62,070 nucleotides of DNA from Gammaproteobacteria bacterium (lineage in GTDB: Bacteria; Pseudomonadota; Gammaproteobacteria; DSM-19610), in assembly GCA_026197075.1 (NCBI GenBank), contig JAPHQV010000033.1:1-62070 (forward strand), in the 5' to 3' direction. Below the pieces are notes generated by a model. The model was not told the DNA's origin and searched no databases. It saw only the letters and a program-made list of their open reading frames with translations. This document shows positions 49,276-59,002 of the stretch, piece after piece. Positions within the stretch are counted from its first letter, which is position 1; each line of letters begins with the position of its first letter. A program made the translations under genes and the position numbers.

Positions 49276-49505
49276 GAACGGCCCTGGGCAGGAGTTGGAT
49301 CGAGCAGGAAGGATGTCGCCGGAACAGTACCGAAACCCCATGAGGGAGTAAATGCAGGAGGGACGGCACCGGCCTGCTTCGATGGCAACATCCTCATGAT
49401 TGAAAAGGATTTTACCAGACAAAGCGCGCACACCGGCAGGGTGTTTTTCCTTGCGTGGAACAGGGCTGACAGGGATAATAACCGGTTTCCGTGCTGGTCC
49501 GCCCC

Positions 49506-51401
49506 ATGACAGTTTCGAGCGATTTCCCCCTGCTGCGCAGCCTGGATAGCCCGGCGGACCTGCGCGCCCTGCCGGCCGCGCGGCTGGGCGCCGTGGCGCG
49601 GGAATTGCGCGCCTTCCTGATCGACTCCCTGAGCCGCAGCGGCGGCCACCTGGCGGCCAACCTGGGCACGGTGGAACTGAGCGTCGCCCTGCACTATGTG
49701 TTCAACACCCCCGATGACCGACTGGTGTGGGACGTGGGCCACCAGAGCTACTGCCACAAGATCCTCACCGGGCGCCGCGATGCGCTGGCGCGGATCCGCC
49801 AGCAGGACGGTCCCTCGGGCTTTCCCAAGCGCGCCGAAAGCCCCTACGATGCCTTCGGCGTGGGCCACTCCAGCACCTCCATCAGCGCCGCCCTGGGCAT
49901 GGCCCTCGCCGCCGCGCGGCAGGGCGTCGAGCGCCGCGTGGTGGCGGTGATCGGGGACGGCGCCATGACCGCCGGCCAGGCCTTCGAGGCCATGAACCAT
50001 GCCGGCTCCCTGGACGCCAACCTGTTGGTGGTGCTGAACGACAACGACATGTCCATCTCCCCCAATGTCGGCGGCCTGTCCAACTACCTGGCGCGGGTAC
50101 TCTCGGGCCGGCTGTATTCCACCGTGCGCGAGGGCAGCAAGAAGGTGCTGGCCGGCATGCCACCGGTATGGGAGCTGGCACGCCGCGCCGAGGAACATAT
50201 GAAGGGCATGGTGGTGCCCGGCACCCTGTTCGAGGAGCTGGGCTTCAACTACATCGGCCCCATCGATGGCCACGACCTGGACGCCCTGCTCTCCACCCTG
50301 CGTAACCTGCGCGCCCTCAAGGGCCCGCAGCTGCTACACGTGGTCACCCGCAAGGGCAAGGGTTTCCCACCCGCGGAACAGAACCCCTGCGATTACCATG
50401 GCGTGGGACCCTTCGACCCGGAGACCGGGGTGGTGGCGCGCAAGGGCGGCAAGCCCAGCTTCACCCAGGTGTTCAGCGACTGGATCTGCGACGCCGCCGT
50501 CGCACACCCGGAACTGGTGGCCATCACGCCGGCCATGCGCGAAGGCTCGGGGCTGGTGGCCTTCTCCGAGCGCTTCCCGCAGCGCTATTTCGATGTGGGT
50601 ATCGCCGAGCAGCACAGCGTGACCCTGGCCGCCGGCATGGCTTGCGAGGGCCTCAAGCCGGTGGTGGCCATCTACTCCACCTTTCTGCAGCGCGCCTACG
50701 ACCAACTCATCCACGATGTCGCCATCCAGGGCCTGCCGGTACTGTTCGCCATCGACCGTGGCGGCCTGGTGGGCCCCGACGGTGATACCCACGCGGGCAG
50801 CTTCGACCTCTCCTACCTGCGCTGCATCCCCGGCCTGGTGGTCATGGTCCCGGCCGATGAGCGCGAATGCCGCCTGCTGCTGCAGACGGGCCTGGAACAC
50901 GACGGACCCGCCGCCGTGCGCTACCCGCGCGGCACCGGCATGGGCATGGCCGTGGAACCGGGGCTTGCCAATCTGCCGCTGGGCAAGGGCGAGATTCGCC
51001 GCCAGGGCAAGGGTACTGCCATACTTTCCTTCGGGACGCTGCTGCCGGAGGCCTTGGCGGCGGCCGAGGCCCTGGACGCCACGGTGGCCAACATGCGCTT
51101 CGTGAAGCCCCTGGACGAGGCCCTGATCGAGGAGCTGGCCGCCCGCCACGAGCGCCTGGTCACCCTGGAGGACAATGCCGTGCGGGGCGGGGCCGGCAGC
51201 GCCGTGGGTGAGTGCCTGGCCGCCCGGAACCTGGCCGTTCCCCTGTTGCAACTGGGGATTCCCGATCGATTTATCGGCCACGGCAGCCGCGAACAACTGC
51301 TGGCGGCCTGCGGCCTGGACGCCACCGGCATCCAGGCCGCCATCGAGGCCGCCTGCCGGGCTGCCGATTGCGCACCGCCCCGCAGTCGATTAATATCCTA
51401 G
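49506..51401 (+). CDS. dxs: 1-deoxy-D-xylulose-5-phosphate synthase
   Basis: A 631-residue cytosolic thiamine-diphosphate enzyme catalysing pyruvate + glyceraldehyde-3-phosphate to DXP, the first step of MEP isoprenoid synthesis. Motifs: [10 protein letters not shown], the ThDP motif GDGAMTAG (150-157), the catalytic Glu in [13 protein letters not shown] (E368), [10 protein letters not shown] and the transketolase C-terminal domain. The ATG at 49506 is preferred; a GTG 15 bp upstream is possible. ispA and xseB, frequent neighbours, are absent; queD follows by 21 bp. Confidence 0.96.
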   Translation: MTVSSDFPLLRSLDSPADLRALPAARLGAVARELRAFLIDSLSRSGGHLAANLGTVELSVALHYVFNTPDDRLVWDVGHQSYCHKILTGRRDALARIRQQDGPSGFPKRAESPYDAFGVGHSSTSISAALGMALAAARQGVERRVVAVIGDGAMTAGQAFEAMNHAGSLDANLLVVLNDNDMSISPNVGGLSNYLARVLSGRLYSTVREGSKKVLAGMPPVWELARRAEEHMKGMVVPGTLFEELGFNYIGPIDGHDLDALLSTLRNLRALKGPQLLHVVTRKGKGFPPAEQNPCDYHGVGPFDPETGVVARKGGKPSFTQVFSDWICDAAVAHPELVAITPAMREGSGLVAFSERFPQRYFDVGIAEQHSVTLAAGMACEGLKPVVAIYSTFLQRAYDQLIHDVAIQGLPVLFAIDRGGLVGPDGDTHAGSFDLSYLRCIPGLVVMVPADERECRLLLQTGLEHDGPAAVRYPRGTGMGMAVEPGLANLPLGKGEIRRQGKGTAILSFGTLLPEALAAAEALDATVANMRFVKPLDEALIEELAARHERLVTLEDNAVRGGAGSAVGECLAARNLAVPLLQLGIPDRFIGHGSREQLLAACGLDATGIQAAIEAACRAADCAPPRSRLIS

Positions 51402-51422
51402 TATTTTAGTCAGGAATAGATT

Positions 51423-51803
51423 GTGGCCGCCAAATACACCCTGCGCATCCATACCGATTTCGCCTCCGCCCATACCCTGCGCGGCTACCCGGGCGCCTGT
51501 GCCCGCATGCATGGTCATAACTGGAAGGTGGAAGTGGAAGTGGAAGCGACCCGCCTGGACGAGGTGGGCATGGGCGTGGATTTCAAGGTGATCAAGACCG
51601 CCACCCGCGAGCTCGCCGGGCGCCTGGATCACCGCTATCTCAACGAACTGGAGCCCTTTACGGAACTCAATCCGACGGCGGAGAACATTGCGGCCTATTT
51701 CCACCGTGAGCTGTCCCGGGTACTCAACCAGCCCCACCTGAAGGTCAGTGCCGTGACTCTGTGGGAAACCGAGCGCGCCTGCGTGCGATATGTAGAGGAA
51801 TGA
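51423..51803 (+). CDS. queD: 6-carboxy-5,6,7,8-tetrahydropterin synthase
   Basis: A 126-residue enzyme of the PTPS/QueD family, which converts 7,8-dihydroneopterin triphosphate to 6-carboxytetrahydropterin in queuosine synthesis. Zinc ligands are H17 (SAHTLRGY), H30 and H32 (RMHGHNW); the catalytic Cys is C26. The start is GTG at 51423. It is directly upstream of folE2, whose product is the QueD substrate. Confidence 0.93.
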   Translation: MAAKYTLRIHTDFASAHTLRGYPGACARMHGHNWKVEVEVEATRLDEVGMGVDFKVIKTATRELAGRLDHRYLNELEPFTELNPTAENIAAYFHRELSRVLNQPHLKVSAVTLWETERACVRYVEE

Positions 51804-51807
51804 ACGA

Positions 51808-52656
51808 ATGAGCCAACGCAAAGCCATCGAACGCAGCAGCGCCGCCAGCGAGGTCAGCAACGACATCATGGAGGACGTGCAGAGCCGGGCCGATACCCGC
51901 CACATCGCCATCGACAAGGTGGGCATCAAGGACATCCGCCACCCGGTGCGGGTCAAGGATCGTACCGGCGGGGAACAGCACACCATCGCGCATTTCAACA
52001 TGTACGTGAACCTGCCCCATAACTTCAAGGGCACGCACATGTCCCGCTTCGTGGAGATCCTCAATATCCACGAGCGCGAGATCACCGTGGAATCCTTCAA
52101 GGACATGCTGGGAGAAATGACCGAGCGCCTGGAAGCGGAATCCGGCCATATCGAGATGGCCTTTCCCTACTTCGTCAACAAAACCGCCCCCATCTCCGGG
52201 GTGGAGAGCCTGCTGGACTACGAGGTCACCTTCATCGGCGAGATCCATGACCGTAAGCCGGTCATGACCGTGAAGGTGGTGGTGCCGGTGACCAGCCTGT
52301 GCCCCTGTTCCAAGAAGATCTCCGAGTACGGTGCCCACAACCAGCGCTCCCACGTCACCGTCAGTGCCCGCACCCAGGGCTTCGTATGGATCGAGGAACT
52401 GATCGACCTGGTGGAAAAGGAGGCCTCTTGCGAGCTCTATGGCCTGCTCAAGCGGCCCGACGAGAAATACGTCACCGAACGCGCCTACGACAACCCCAAG
52501 TTCGTCGAGGACATGGTGCGTGACGTGGCCGCCCGCCTCAACGAGGATCCCCGTATCAGCGCCTACCAGGTGGAATCAGAGAACTTCGAGTCCATCCATA
52601 ACCACTCGGCCTATGCACTGATTACTCGCGACAAGGAACAAGACCCCGTAAGATAG
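51808..52656 (+). CDS. folE2: GTP cyclohydrolase I type B (FolE2)
   Basis: A 282-residue GTP cyclohydrolase IB that makes 7,8-dihydroneopterin triphosphate for folate and queuosine. The signature [19 protein letters not shown] is present (C165, C167), with DIRHPV and the C-terminal [12 protein letters not shown]. Unlike FolE it does not need zinc and is often induced under zinc limitation. It is four bases after queD. With the ZnuAB genes 6 kb away it fits a low-zinc lifestyle. Confidence 0.95.
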   Translation: MSQRKAIERSSAASEVSNDIMEDVQSRADTRHIAIDKVGIKDIRHPVRVKDRTGGEQHTIAHFNMYVNLPHNFKGTHMSRFVEILNIHEREITVESFKDMLGEMTERLEAESGHIEMAFPYFVNKTAPISGVESLLDYEVTFIGEIHDRKPVMTVKVVVPVTSLCPCSKKISEYGAHNQRSHVTVSARTQGFVWIEELIDLVEKEASCELYGLLKRPDEKYVTERAYDNPKFVEDMVRDVAARLNEDPRISAYQVESENFESIHNHSAYALITRDKEQDPVR

Positions 52657-52681
52657 GGTCTCATTCAACAATAATGAATAC

Positions 52682-52804
52682 ACCGCAAAGACGCAGAGAA
52701 CGCTGAGGAAGATAAAAAAACCGGCCGCGGCCCCTGGCCAACACCCAGAGCCATTCAATCGCTTGATTTTGAGTATATCTCCGCGCACTCTGCGCCTTTG
52801 CGGT
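52682..52804. repeat. Inverted repeat with ACCGCAAAG..GCAGAG arms
   Basis: ACCGCAAAGACGCAGAGAACGC (52682-52703) faces GCGCACTCTGCGCCTTTGCGGT (52783-52804), two mismatches apart, around an 80-bp centre. The arm sequence is akin to the element at 60022-60191. It fills the 170-bp gap between folE2 and the REC-CheC gene. Confidence 0.7.
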
Positions 52805-52826
52805 ACATAGCCAGGGACAATCCCGC

Positions 52827-53822
52827 ATGGGTACACCGGTGCTGATCTGCGATGATTCCAGTTTCGCGCGCAAGCAGATGGCGCGCGCGCTGCCTGCCGA
52901 CTGGGACATCGACATCTCCTTCGCCGAACATGGCCGCGAGGCCATCGCGGCCATCGCGGCCGGCAAGGCCGACATCCTGTTCCTGGATCTGAACATGCCG
53001 GTCATGGATGGCTACGAGGTATTGGAGGCCATCCGCGCCGGCGACCTGCCCACCCTGGTCATCGTCGTCTCCGGTGACATCCAGCCGGAGGCCCATGCCC
53101 GGGTCACGCAACTCGGCGCCCTGGATTTCATCAAGAAACCCGTCGATCCGGCCGGCCTGCTGGAACTGCTCGACCGCTACGGGATCCGCACCCACTCGGA
53201 CCGGCCGCGCGAGACACTGGAGTTGAAGGTCGACCTGCTGGACATCTACCGCGAGATCGCCAACGTGGCCATGGGCCGCGCCGGCGATCGCCTGGCACGG
53301 CTCCTCGGGGTCTTCATCACCCTGCCCGTGCCGCAGGTGAACATCATCGAGGGCAACGACCTGCGCATGGCCTTCCAGGAAGTCGCCACCAACGAAACCG
53401 TGTCAGCGGTCTGCCAGGGCTTCATCGGTGCCGGCATCGCCGGCGAGGCCCTGCTGACCTTCAATGATTCCAGCCTGACGGACATCGGCGAACTCATGCA
53501 CTATGAAGGTGAGATCGACGAGACCGTGGAACTGGAACTCATCATGGACATCTCCAGCCTGTTGATCGGTGCCTGCCTGAACGGCCTTGCCGAACAACTC
53601 GATATCAGCTTCAGCCAGGGGCACCCACTGGTGCTGGGCCGCCACGTGGCGATCCATGATCTGCTGCGGCGCAATGCGGCGCGGTGGAGGGGCATCCTGG
53701 CCATCGAATTCGGCTACCGGATCGCGAACCGCAACATCAACTGCGACCTGATGCTGTTGTTCACCGAGGATTCCATGCAGGCCCTTGGCGAACGGGCCTC
53801 CTACATCGAGTCGACCACATGA
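52827..53822 (+). CDS. REC-CheC fusion response regulator
   Basis: A 331-residue protein joining a CheY-like receiver (D9-D10, phospho-acceptor D54 in LFLDLNMPVMDG, K104) to a CheC-type domain (about 135-325). The first CheC phosphatase helix keeps Glu143 and Asn146 (REIANVAMGR) but the second helix has Asp241 and Ser244 in their places, so only one site looks active. It could act on a partner such as a chemotaxis regulator or its own receiver. It overlaps the diguanylate cyclase by four bases. Confidence 0.85.
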   Translation: MGTPVLICDDSSFARKQMARALPADWDIDISFAEHGREAIAAIAAGKADILFLDLNMPVMDGYEVLEAIRAGDLPTLVIVVSGDIQPEAHARVTQLGALDFIKKPVDPAGLLELLDRYGIRTHSDRPRETLELKVDLLDIYREIANVAMGRAGDRLARLLGVFITLPVPQVNIIEGNDLRMAFQEVATNETVSAVCQGFIGAGIAGEALLTFNDSSLTDIGELMHYEGEIDETVELELIMDISSLLIGACLNGLAEQLDISFSQGHPLVLGRHVAIHDLLRRNAARWRGILAIEFGYRIANRNINCDLMLLFTEDSMQALGERASYIESTT

Positions 53823-54766
53823 GCAGCGACATCAAGGAACTGCACTGGCTCATGGACATGCTCCAGAACGTGGATGCGGGTCTGGTGGTACTGGACCGCG
53901 ACTACGGTGTTCATTTATGGAATGGTTTCATGGCCAACCACAGCGGCCTGTCGCCCACCCATGCCATCGGGCATAATCTTTTCGAATTGTTCCCGGAGAT
54001 CCCGCGTCGCTGGTTCCAGCGCAAGCTGGATGCCGTGTTCCAGCTCAAGACCCGTTCCTTCATCACCTGGGAACAGCGCCCTTTCCTGCTGCGCTTCAAG
54101 AATTACCGTCCCATCACCGGCATGGCGGAATTCATGTACCAGAACCTGACCCTGATCCCGCTGGCCTCGGCCGATGGTTCCGTGCGCCACGTGGGCGTGA
54201 TTCTCTACGATGTCACCGACGCCGCCACCAGCAAGCTGGAACTGGAGAGTGCCAACGACCAGTTGGCGGTATTGAGTCGTACCGACCGCCTCACCGGACT
54301 GAATAATCGCGGCCACTGGGAGGAGTGCCTGCGCAACGAGTTCTCCCGCTGCCTGCGTACCCGCCAACCAGCCAGCCTGGTGATGTTCGATATCGACCAC
54401 TTCAAGAAAGTGAACGATACCCATGGCCACCAGGCCGGCGACGAGGTGATTCGCGTCGTCGCCGGGGTCCTGCTCGAGAGTATCCGCGGTACCGATATCG
54501 GTGGGCGTTATGGTGGAGAGGAGTTCGGGGTCATCCTGCCCGCCACCAGCGCGGCAGACGGCCACGTCGTGGCGGAACGCATCCGTACCCGTATCGAGAA
54601 TACTCCCGTGTCGCACGAGGATCGGACCATTGCCTTCACTGTCAGCCTGGGGATCGCCGATTTTTCCCAGGAAATGGCAGGGCATGCGGAATGGCTGAGC
54701 CACGCAGACCAGGCCCTCTACCAGGCCAAGGAAGGCGGGCGCAACCGGACGGTGATCTGGAAATGA
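53819..54766 (+). CDS. PAS-GGDEF diguanylate cyclase
   Basis: A 315-residue cytosolic enzyme: a PAS-type N-terminal domain (about 12-135) and a GGDEF domain with the active-site motif GGEEF (232-236) and a preceding inhibitory I-site RGTD (223-226), five residues upstream, so product feedback is likely. It should make cyclic-di-GMP. The REC-CheC gene upstream is translationally coupled (ATGA), suggesting one signalling unit. No membrane segment. Confidence 0.92.
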   Translation: MSSDIKELHWLMDMLQNVDAGLVVLDRDYGVHLWNGFMANHSGLSPTHAIGHNLFELFPEIPRRWFQRKLDAVFQLKTRSFITWEQRPFLLRFKNYRPITGMAEFMYQNLTLIPLASADGSVRHVGVILYDVTDAATSKLELESANDQLAVLSRTDRLTGLNNRGHWEECLRNEFSRCLRTRQPASLVMFDIDHFKKVNDTHGHQAGDEVIRVVAGVLLESIRGTDIGGRYGGEEFGVILPATSAADGHVVAERIRTRIENTPVSHEDRTIAFTVSLGIADFSQEMAGHAEWLSHADQALYQAKEGGRNRTVIWK

Positions 54767-54815
54767 AGCCCTGGACGCCAGGGGACGGATTTCAAATCTG
54801 CCCCCGTTTATCCTC

Positions 54816-54887
54816 CCTGTAGGAGCGGCCTCTGGCCGCGAACCTTTCTGCCAACACTGCTTCGCGGCCAAGGGCCGCTCCTACAGG
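54816..54887. repeat. REP-like palindrome, copy 1
   Basis: CCTGTAGGAGCGGCC...GGCCGCGAA (54816-54842) faces TTCGCGGCC...GGCCGCTCCTACAGG (54861-54887). One of four copies in the final 7.3 kb; located between the 3' ends of the diguanylate cyclase and slipin genes (convergent). Confidence 0.88.
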
Positions 54888-54893
54888 AATGGC

Positions 54894-55664
54894 TCAGGCG
54901 TCCTTGCCCTTCCCGCCACTCACCAGATGCCGGAAGCCCTCCAGCATCTCCACCGGGAAGGGGAAGATCACCGTGGCCTTGCCGTCGGTGCTCATATCGC
55001 TCATGGTCTGGAGGTAGCGTAACTGCAAGGCTTGGGGATTGGTGGCGATGATATTGGCGGCGCCCACCAGCTTCTCGGCGGCCTGCAACTCGCCCTCGGC
55101 GTGGATCACCTTGGCGCGTCGCTCGCGTTCCGCCTCCGCCTGGCGAGCGATGGCACGGACCATGTTCTCGTTCAGGTCGACGTGCTTGATCTCCACGTTG
55201 GTGACCTTGATGCCCCAGGAATCGGTCTGCTTGTCGAGGATACCCTGGATGTCGTCATTGAGCTTATCGCGCTCGGACAGGATCTCATCCAGCTCGTGCT
55301 TGCCCAGCACGGAACGCAGGGTGGTCTGGGCCAGCTGGCTGGTGGCGTTGAAGAAATCCTCCACCTGGATGATGGCCCGCTCGGGATCGATCACCCGGAA
55401 GTAGAGCACCGCGTTCACCTTTACGGTGACGTTGTCCATGGAGATCACGTCCTGGCTGGGCACATCGAGGGTAATCACCCGCAGATCCACCCGGACCATC
55501 TGTTGCAGGCCGGGGATGACGATGATCAGGCCCGGTCCCTTGGTGGACTGGAAACGGCCCAGGAAAAAAATCACGCCACGTTCGTATTCGCGCAGGATGC
55601 GCACCGACATGACCAGCAGACCGAGGATCAAAAACAGGGGGACAATGTACATGGTGGTCGTCAT
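54894..55664 (-). CDS. Slipin/stomatin-like SPFH protein
   Basis: A 256-residue membrane-anchored SPFH protein. It has an N-terminal helix ([19 protein letters not shown]), the SPFH/Band 7 core ([33 protein letters not shown]) and a coiled-coil C-terminal half. Such slipins form membrane oligomers and are usually cleaved by or coupled to NfeD, whose gene lies upstream on this strand. The gene ends seven bases before the REP-like palindrome. Confidence 0.92.
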   Translation of the reverse strand: MTTTMYIVPLFLILGLLVMSVRILREYERGVIFFLGRFQSTKGPGLIIVIPGLQQMVRVDLRVITLDVPSQDVISMDNVTVKVNAVLYFRVIDPERAIIQVEDFFNATSQLAQTTLRSVLGKHELDEILSERDKLNDDIQGILDKQTDSWGIKVTNVEIKHVDLNENMVRAIARQAEAERERRAKVIHAEGELQAAEKLVGAANIIATNPQALQLRYLQTMSDMSTDGKATVIFPFPVEMLEGFRHLVSGGKGKDA

Positions 55665-55707
55665 GGGATCGCTCCTTCAGTAGATATCCTAAAACCGTAA
55701 AATCCGA

Positions 55708-55901
55708 TTATGGCCACGGAAGCACACGGAAATACACGGAAAAATTTGAGCTGTATTGCAAGGCACCTGTAGGAGCGGCCTCCGGCCGCGAACATTTGGT
55801 GTGCCACATGCGGTTCGCGGCCGGAGGCCGCTCCTACAAGTGCCTTCGGCTAGCTGCAATATTATCTTTCCCTGTATTTCCGTGTGCTTCCGTGGCCATA
55901 A
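55708..55901. repeat. Nested inverted repeats: 29-bp outer stem around a REP copy
   Basis: An outer perfect stem of 29 bp (55708-55736 and 55873-55901, motif TTATGGCCACGGAAGCACA) encloses the second REP-like copy, whose perfect 25-bp arms are 55769-55793 and 55813-55837 (GTAGGAGCGGCC core). A further AAGGCAC/GTGCCTT stem extends the inner palindrome. The structure nearly fills the 254-bp gap between slipin and nfeD, suggesting one mobile palindrome inserted inside another. Confidence 0.9.
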
Positions 55902-55918
55902 CAAGATTTTCCTGAATC

Positions 55919-57373
55919 TCATTCCTCCGAGCCCGATACCGGCTCCACTCGCAACTTCAAGCCGTCCATGGCGATGACGCGCACCGTTTGATCCTTGCGT
56001 AGCGGTCGGTCGCTGAGGGCGGTCCAGCGTTCACTGTGCAGCCACACCGGCCCCTCACCGTCAAAATCCTTCATGGCCGTGGCGATGGCGCCGACCATTT
56101 CCTCGCGACCGGTGCCGACCTTGTGGCGACGGATGCTGATGAAACGACCCATACCCCAGACCAGGAAGGCACCGGTAAAGAGGGCAGTGCCGCCGATGAG
56201 TGGCAGGGACACCTGCCAGCTTTCGTCGTCCACCAGGATCACCGATCCGACCACGAAGGCGATGACACCGCCGATGCCGAGGATACCGAAGCTGGGCATG
56301 AAGGCCTCGGCGATGATGAAGGCCAGCCCCAGGATGATCAGTGCCAGGCCGGCGTAATTGATGGGCAGCAATTGGAAGGCGTACAGGGCCAGCACCAGGC
56401 AAATGACGCCGATCACCCCGGAGACGATGGTGCCGGGATTGGCGAGCTCGAAGATGATGCCGTAGATGCCCACCAGCATGAGCAGGTAGGCGATATTCGG
56501 GTTGGTGATAATACCCAGCAGGCGGCTGCGCCAGTCCGGTTCCAGGGTCACTACCTCAAGCTGTTCCGTATCGAGGGTCTTGTCCCCGAAGTCCATTCGA
56601 ACGGTACGCTCATGCAGCTGTTCCAGCAGATCCGGAACACTCTCCGCCACCAGGTCGATGACATTCTTTTCCAGGGCCTCCCGTGCCGTCAGACTCACCG
56701 CCTCGCGCACCGCCTCCTCCGCCCAGTCGGCGTTGCGTCCGTGGCGCTCCGCGAGCCCGCGGATATAGGCCACCGCATCCTCCAGTACCTTGCGTTCCAT
56801 GGCGGTCTTGCCCCGGCGGGGAGCCTCTTCCGCGTCCGCGTCCCCTGTGTCTTGGGTTTCCTTCCCGTCGCCCTCGCCCTCTTCCGGTTGTGGCGAACGA
56901 TCGGTGGGCATGTCCGGCACACCGGGTGGCCCGCCGATCTGTACCGGCGTGGCGGCGCCCAGGTGGGTGGCGGGCGCCATGGCCGCCACCTGGCTGGCAT
57001 AGAGCATATAGGTGCCGGCGCTGGCGGCACGGGAACCGGCCGGGGCCACATAGGTCACGACGGGCACGGGCGAGGACAGCATGCCCTTGATGATGGCGCG
57101 CATGGAGGAATCGAGTCCGCCCGGGGTATCCAGGCGCAGGATAACGAGTTCGGCCGCGTCGAGGCGGGCCTGTTCCAGGCCCTGCAGGATGTACTCGGCA
57201 CTGGCGGGACCGATGGCACCATCCACGTCAAGCAGGATGGCCACGCGGCGGTCCTGGCCGATGCCGGGCAGGGCCAGTAGCAGACCCAGTATGAGCGCAC
57301 CAATACAGAGCCCCGCGCGCAGGCGGCGTGCCCACGGTGGCCGTATCGGCGTGATGAAGTCAGGAGACCGCAT
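55919..57373 (-). CDS. nfeD: NfeD membrane-bound serine protease (ClpP class)
   Basis: A 484-residue protein: signal/anchor helix, ClpP-like protease domain with LDTPGGLDSSM and the catalytic Ser118 in GSRAASAGTYM (equivalent to archaeal 1510-N), a candidate Lys at about 194 (ERKVLEDAV), four to five membrane helices (330-430) and a C-terminal OB-fold NfeD domain. It has an acidic insertion (about 160-185) inside the protease domain. It works with the slipin encoded downstream, probably trimming its hydrophobic C-terminus. Confidence 0.93.
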   Translation of the reverse strand: MRSPDFITPIRPPWARRLRAGLCIGALILGLLLALPGIGQDRRVAILLDVDGAIGPASAEYILQGLEQARLDAAELVILRLDTPGGLDSSMRAIIKGMLSSPVPVVTYVAPAGSRAASAGTYMLYASQVAAMAPATHLGAATPVQIGGPPGVPDMPTDRSPQPEEGEGDGKETQDTGDADAEEAPRRGKTAMERKVLEDAVAYIRGLAERHGRNADWAEEAVREAVSLTAREALEKNVIDLVAESVPDLLEQLHERTVRMDFGDKTLDTEQLEVVTLEPDWRSRLLGIITNPNIAYLLMLVGIYGIIFELANPGTIVSGVIGVICLVLALYAFQLLPINYAGLALIILGLAFIIAEAFMPSFGILGIGGVIAFVVGSVILVDDESWQVSLPLIGGTALFTGAFLVWGMGRFISIRRHKVGTGREEMVGAIATAMKDFDGEGPVWLHSERWTALSDRPLRKDQTVRVIAMDGLKLRVEPVSGSEE

Positions 57374-57433
57374 GAAATAACTCTAGCACAGCCAACGACA
57401 GGCTCTACCTGGAACCCGCGGCTATCTTCGCCA

Positions 57434-57506
57434 TGTAGGAGCGGGCTGCGCCCGCGAATGGCCGGCGGGAACCTCGAACGGTTCGCGGCCAAAGGCCGCT
57501 CCTACA
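57434..57506. repeat. REP-like palindrome, copy 3
   Basis: TGTAGGAGCGGGC...GCCCGCGAA (57434-57458) faces TTCGCGGCC...GGCCGCTCCTACA (57482-57506). The left half is a sequence variant, so the two halves differ at five bases. The pgpA stop codon (57502-57504) lies inside the right arm. Confidence 0.85.
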
Positions 57507-57990
57507 GGTGGGAGATCAGGAAATCCGCCGCAAGTAACAGCACACCGGCCCCCAGTCCTGCCAGCACATCATCGAGCATGATGCCGAAGCCACCCCCTAC
57601 CCGGCGATCGACCCAGCGGATAGGCCAGGGTTTCCAGATGTCCAGCAGGCGAAACAGCAGGAAGGCCGCCAGCACCCAGAGCCAGCCCGTGGGCACCATC
57701 AACAGGGTGAGGAGAAAACCGGCGATCTCGTCCCAGACGATACCAGGATGATCGTGCATACCCAGTTCGCGCGCGGCACGATCGCACCAGTAGATGCCGG
57801 CCAGGGTCGCCACCAGCACGAAGGCGGCGAAGAACAACCAGGGCCCCTGGATCAACAGCCAATAGAGGGGCAGCGCGGCCAGGGTGCCGAAGGTCCCGGG
57901 CGCGCGTGGCGCCAGCCCGCTGCCGAAGCCGAAGGCCAGCAACTGCACCGGGTTGCGCAACAGGGAGGAGAAGCGGGGTGTATTCATCAT
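57502..57990 (-). CDS. pgpA: Phosphatidylglycerophosphatase A
   Basis: A 162-residue membrane enzyme that dephosphorylates phosphatidylglycerophosphate. It has the PgpA pattern LAFGFGSGLAPRAPGTFGTL near the start and VWDEIAGFLLTLL and DDVLAGLGAGVLL later, with the conserved Asp residues of the family. It overlaps thiL by four bases (ATGA), and its last codons run into a REP-like palindrome. Confidence 0.94.
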   Translation of the reverse strand: MMNTPRFSSLLRNPVQLLAFGFGSGLAPRAPGTFGTLAALPLYWLLIQGPWLFFAAFVLVATLAGIYWCDRAARELGMHDHPGIVWDEIAGFLLTLLMVPTGWLWVLAAFLLFRLLDIWKPWPIRWVDRRVGGGFGIMLDDVLAGLGAGVLLLAADFLISHL

Positions 57991-58943
57991 GTGACGAAGT
58001 GTTCGTACCCTTTGGACGTCGGCTGGTGTTCCCGGCCATCCTCATGACGGCAATGAATCCCCTGCCCGGCGCGGATCCGCCCCACCTCGGTGAGGGGCAG
58101 GCCCAGCTCCGCCAGTCGCGCGCGCGCCGTTTCGATGCGCTCCGGCGCCAGGGTAACGCAGAGTTCGTAGTCATCCCCGCCCGTAAGCGGCAGTCCATGC
58201 CAGTCCGGCTGCTCCCGCTCCACGGTCTGGCGGAAGGCATCTGAACGCGGCAGGGCATCCACCCAGAGTTCGGCGCCCACAGCGCTGGCCCGGACGATGT
58301 GGCCAAGGTCGGCGAGCAGGCCGTCGGAGAGATCGATGGCGCTGCTGGCCAGTTCGCGCAGTGCCTCGCCGGCGGCCACCCTCGGGTGTGGCATATCCAG
58401 GCGTGCGCGCAACGCGCTGACGGCTGCCGCACCCCGTTTCAGCGCCAATGCCGCGTCGCCCAGGTAACCGGTGACCAGGATCGCATCGCCCTCCCGGGCG
58501 CCGGCGCGGCGCAGTGCCCGGCCTGCGGGCACCAGTCCCATGGCCTGTACCGTGATGGACAGGGGACCATGGGTGGTGTCGCCACCCACCAGTTGCACAC
58601 CATGCGCCGCGGCGAGGGCAAACAAGCCTTCGGCAAAGGCCGCGAGCCAGTCGGTATCCGCGGTTGGCAGCGTCAGGGCCAGGGTTACCCAGGCGGGTGT
58701 TGCGCCCATGGCGGCCAGGTCGCTGAGGTTGACCGCCAGCGCCTTGTGGCCGATGGCCGCCGGCGGGGTATCGACAGGAAAATGTACACCCGCCACCAGG
58801 GTGTCCACCGTGACCACCAACTCCTGCCCGTCCGGCACTCGCAACAGGGCGGCATCGTCACCGATGCCCAGTGTCACGTCCGGACGTTCGGCTCCGGACC
58901 GGTGAAAGTAATGATCAATGATGCTGAATTCGGATTCGGGCAT
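57987..58943 (-). CDS. thiL: Thiamine-monophosphate kinase
   Basis: A 318-residue kinase that makes thiamine pyrophosphate from the monophosphate with ATP. Motifs: EFSIIDHYF, GIGDDAALL (26-34), VDTLVAGVHF, KALAVNLSDLAAMGA, VGGDTTHGP, IDLSDGLLADLGHI and GGDDYELC. Complete. Its product feeds the ThDP enzyme Dxs encoded 7 kb away. Between nusB (59 bp upstream) and pgpA in the usual gammaproteobacterial order. Confidence 0.95.
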   Translation of the reverse strand: MPESEFSIIDHYFHRSGAERPDVTLGIGDDAALLRVPDGQELVVTVDTLVAGVHFPVDTPPAAIGHKALAVNLSDLAAMGATPAWVTLALTLPTADTDWLAAFAEGLFALAAAHGVQLVGGDTTHGPLSITVQAMGLVPAGRALRRAGAREGDAILVTGYLGDAALALKRGAAAVSALRARLDMPHPRVAAGEALRELASSAIDLSDGLLADLGHIVRASAVGAELWVDALPRSDAFRQTVEREQPDWHGLPLTGGDDYELCVTLAPERIETARARLAELGLPLTEVGRIRAGQGIHCRHEDGREHQPTSKGYEHFVT

Positions 58944-59002
58944 GGAGAATCGTCACGCCTTGATGGAAGGAAACCGGATGATCTGCGACTAGTAATGCCT
59001 GT

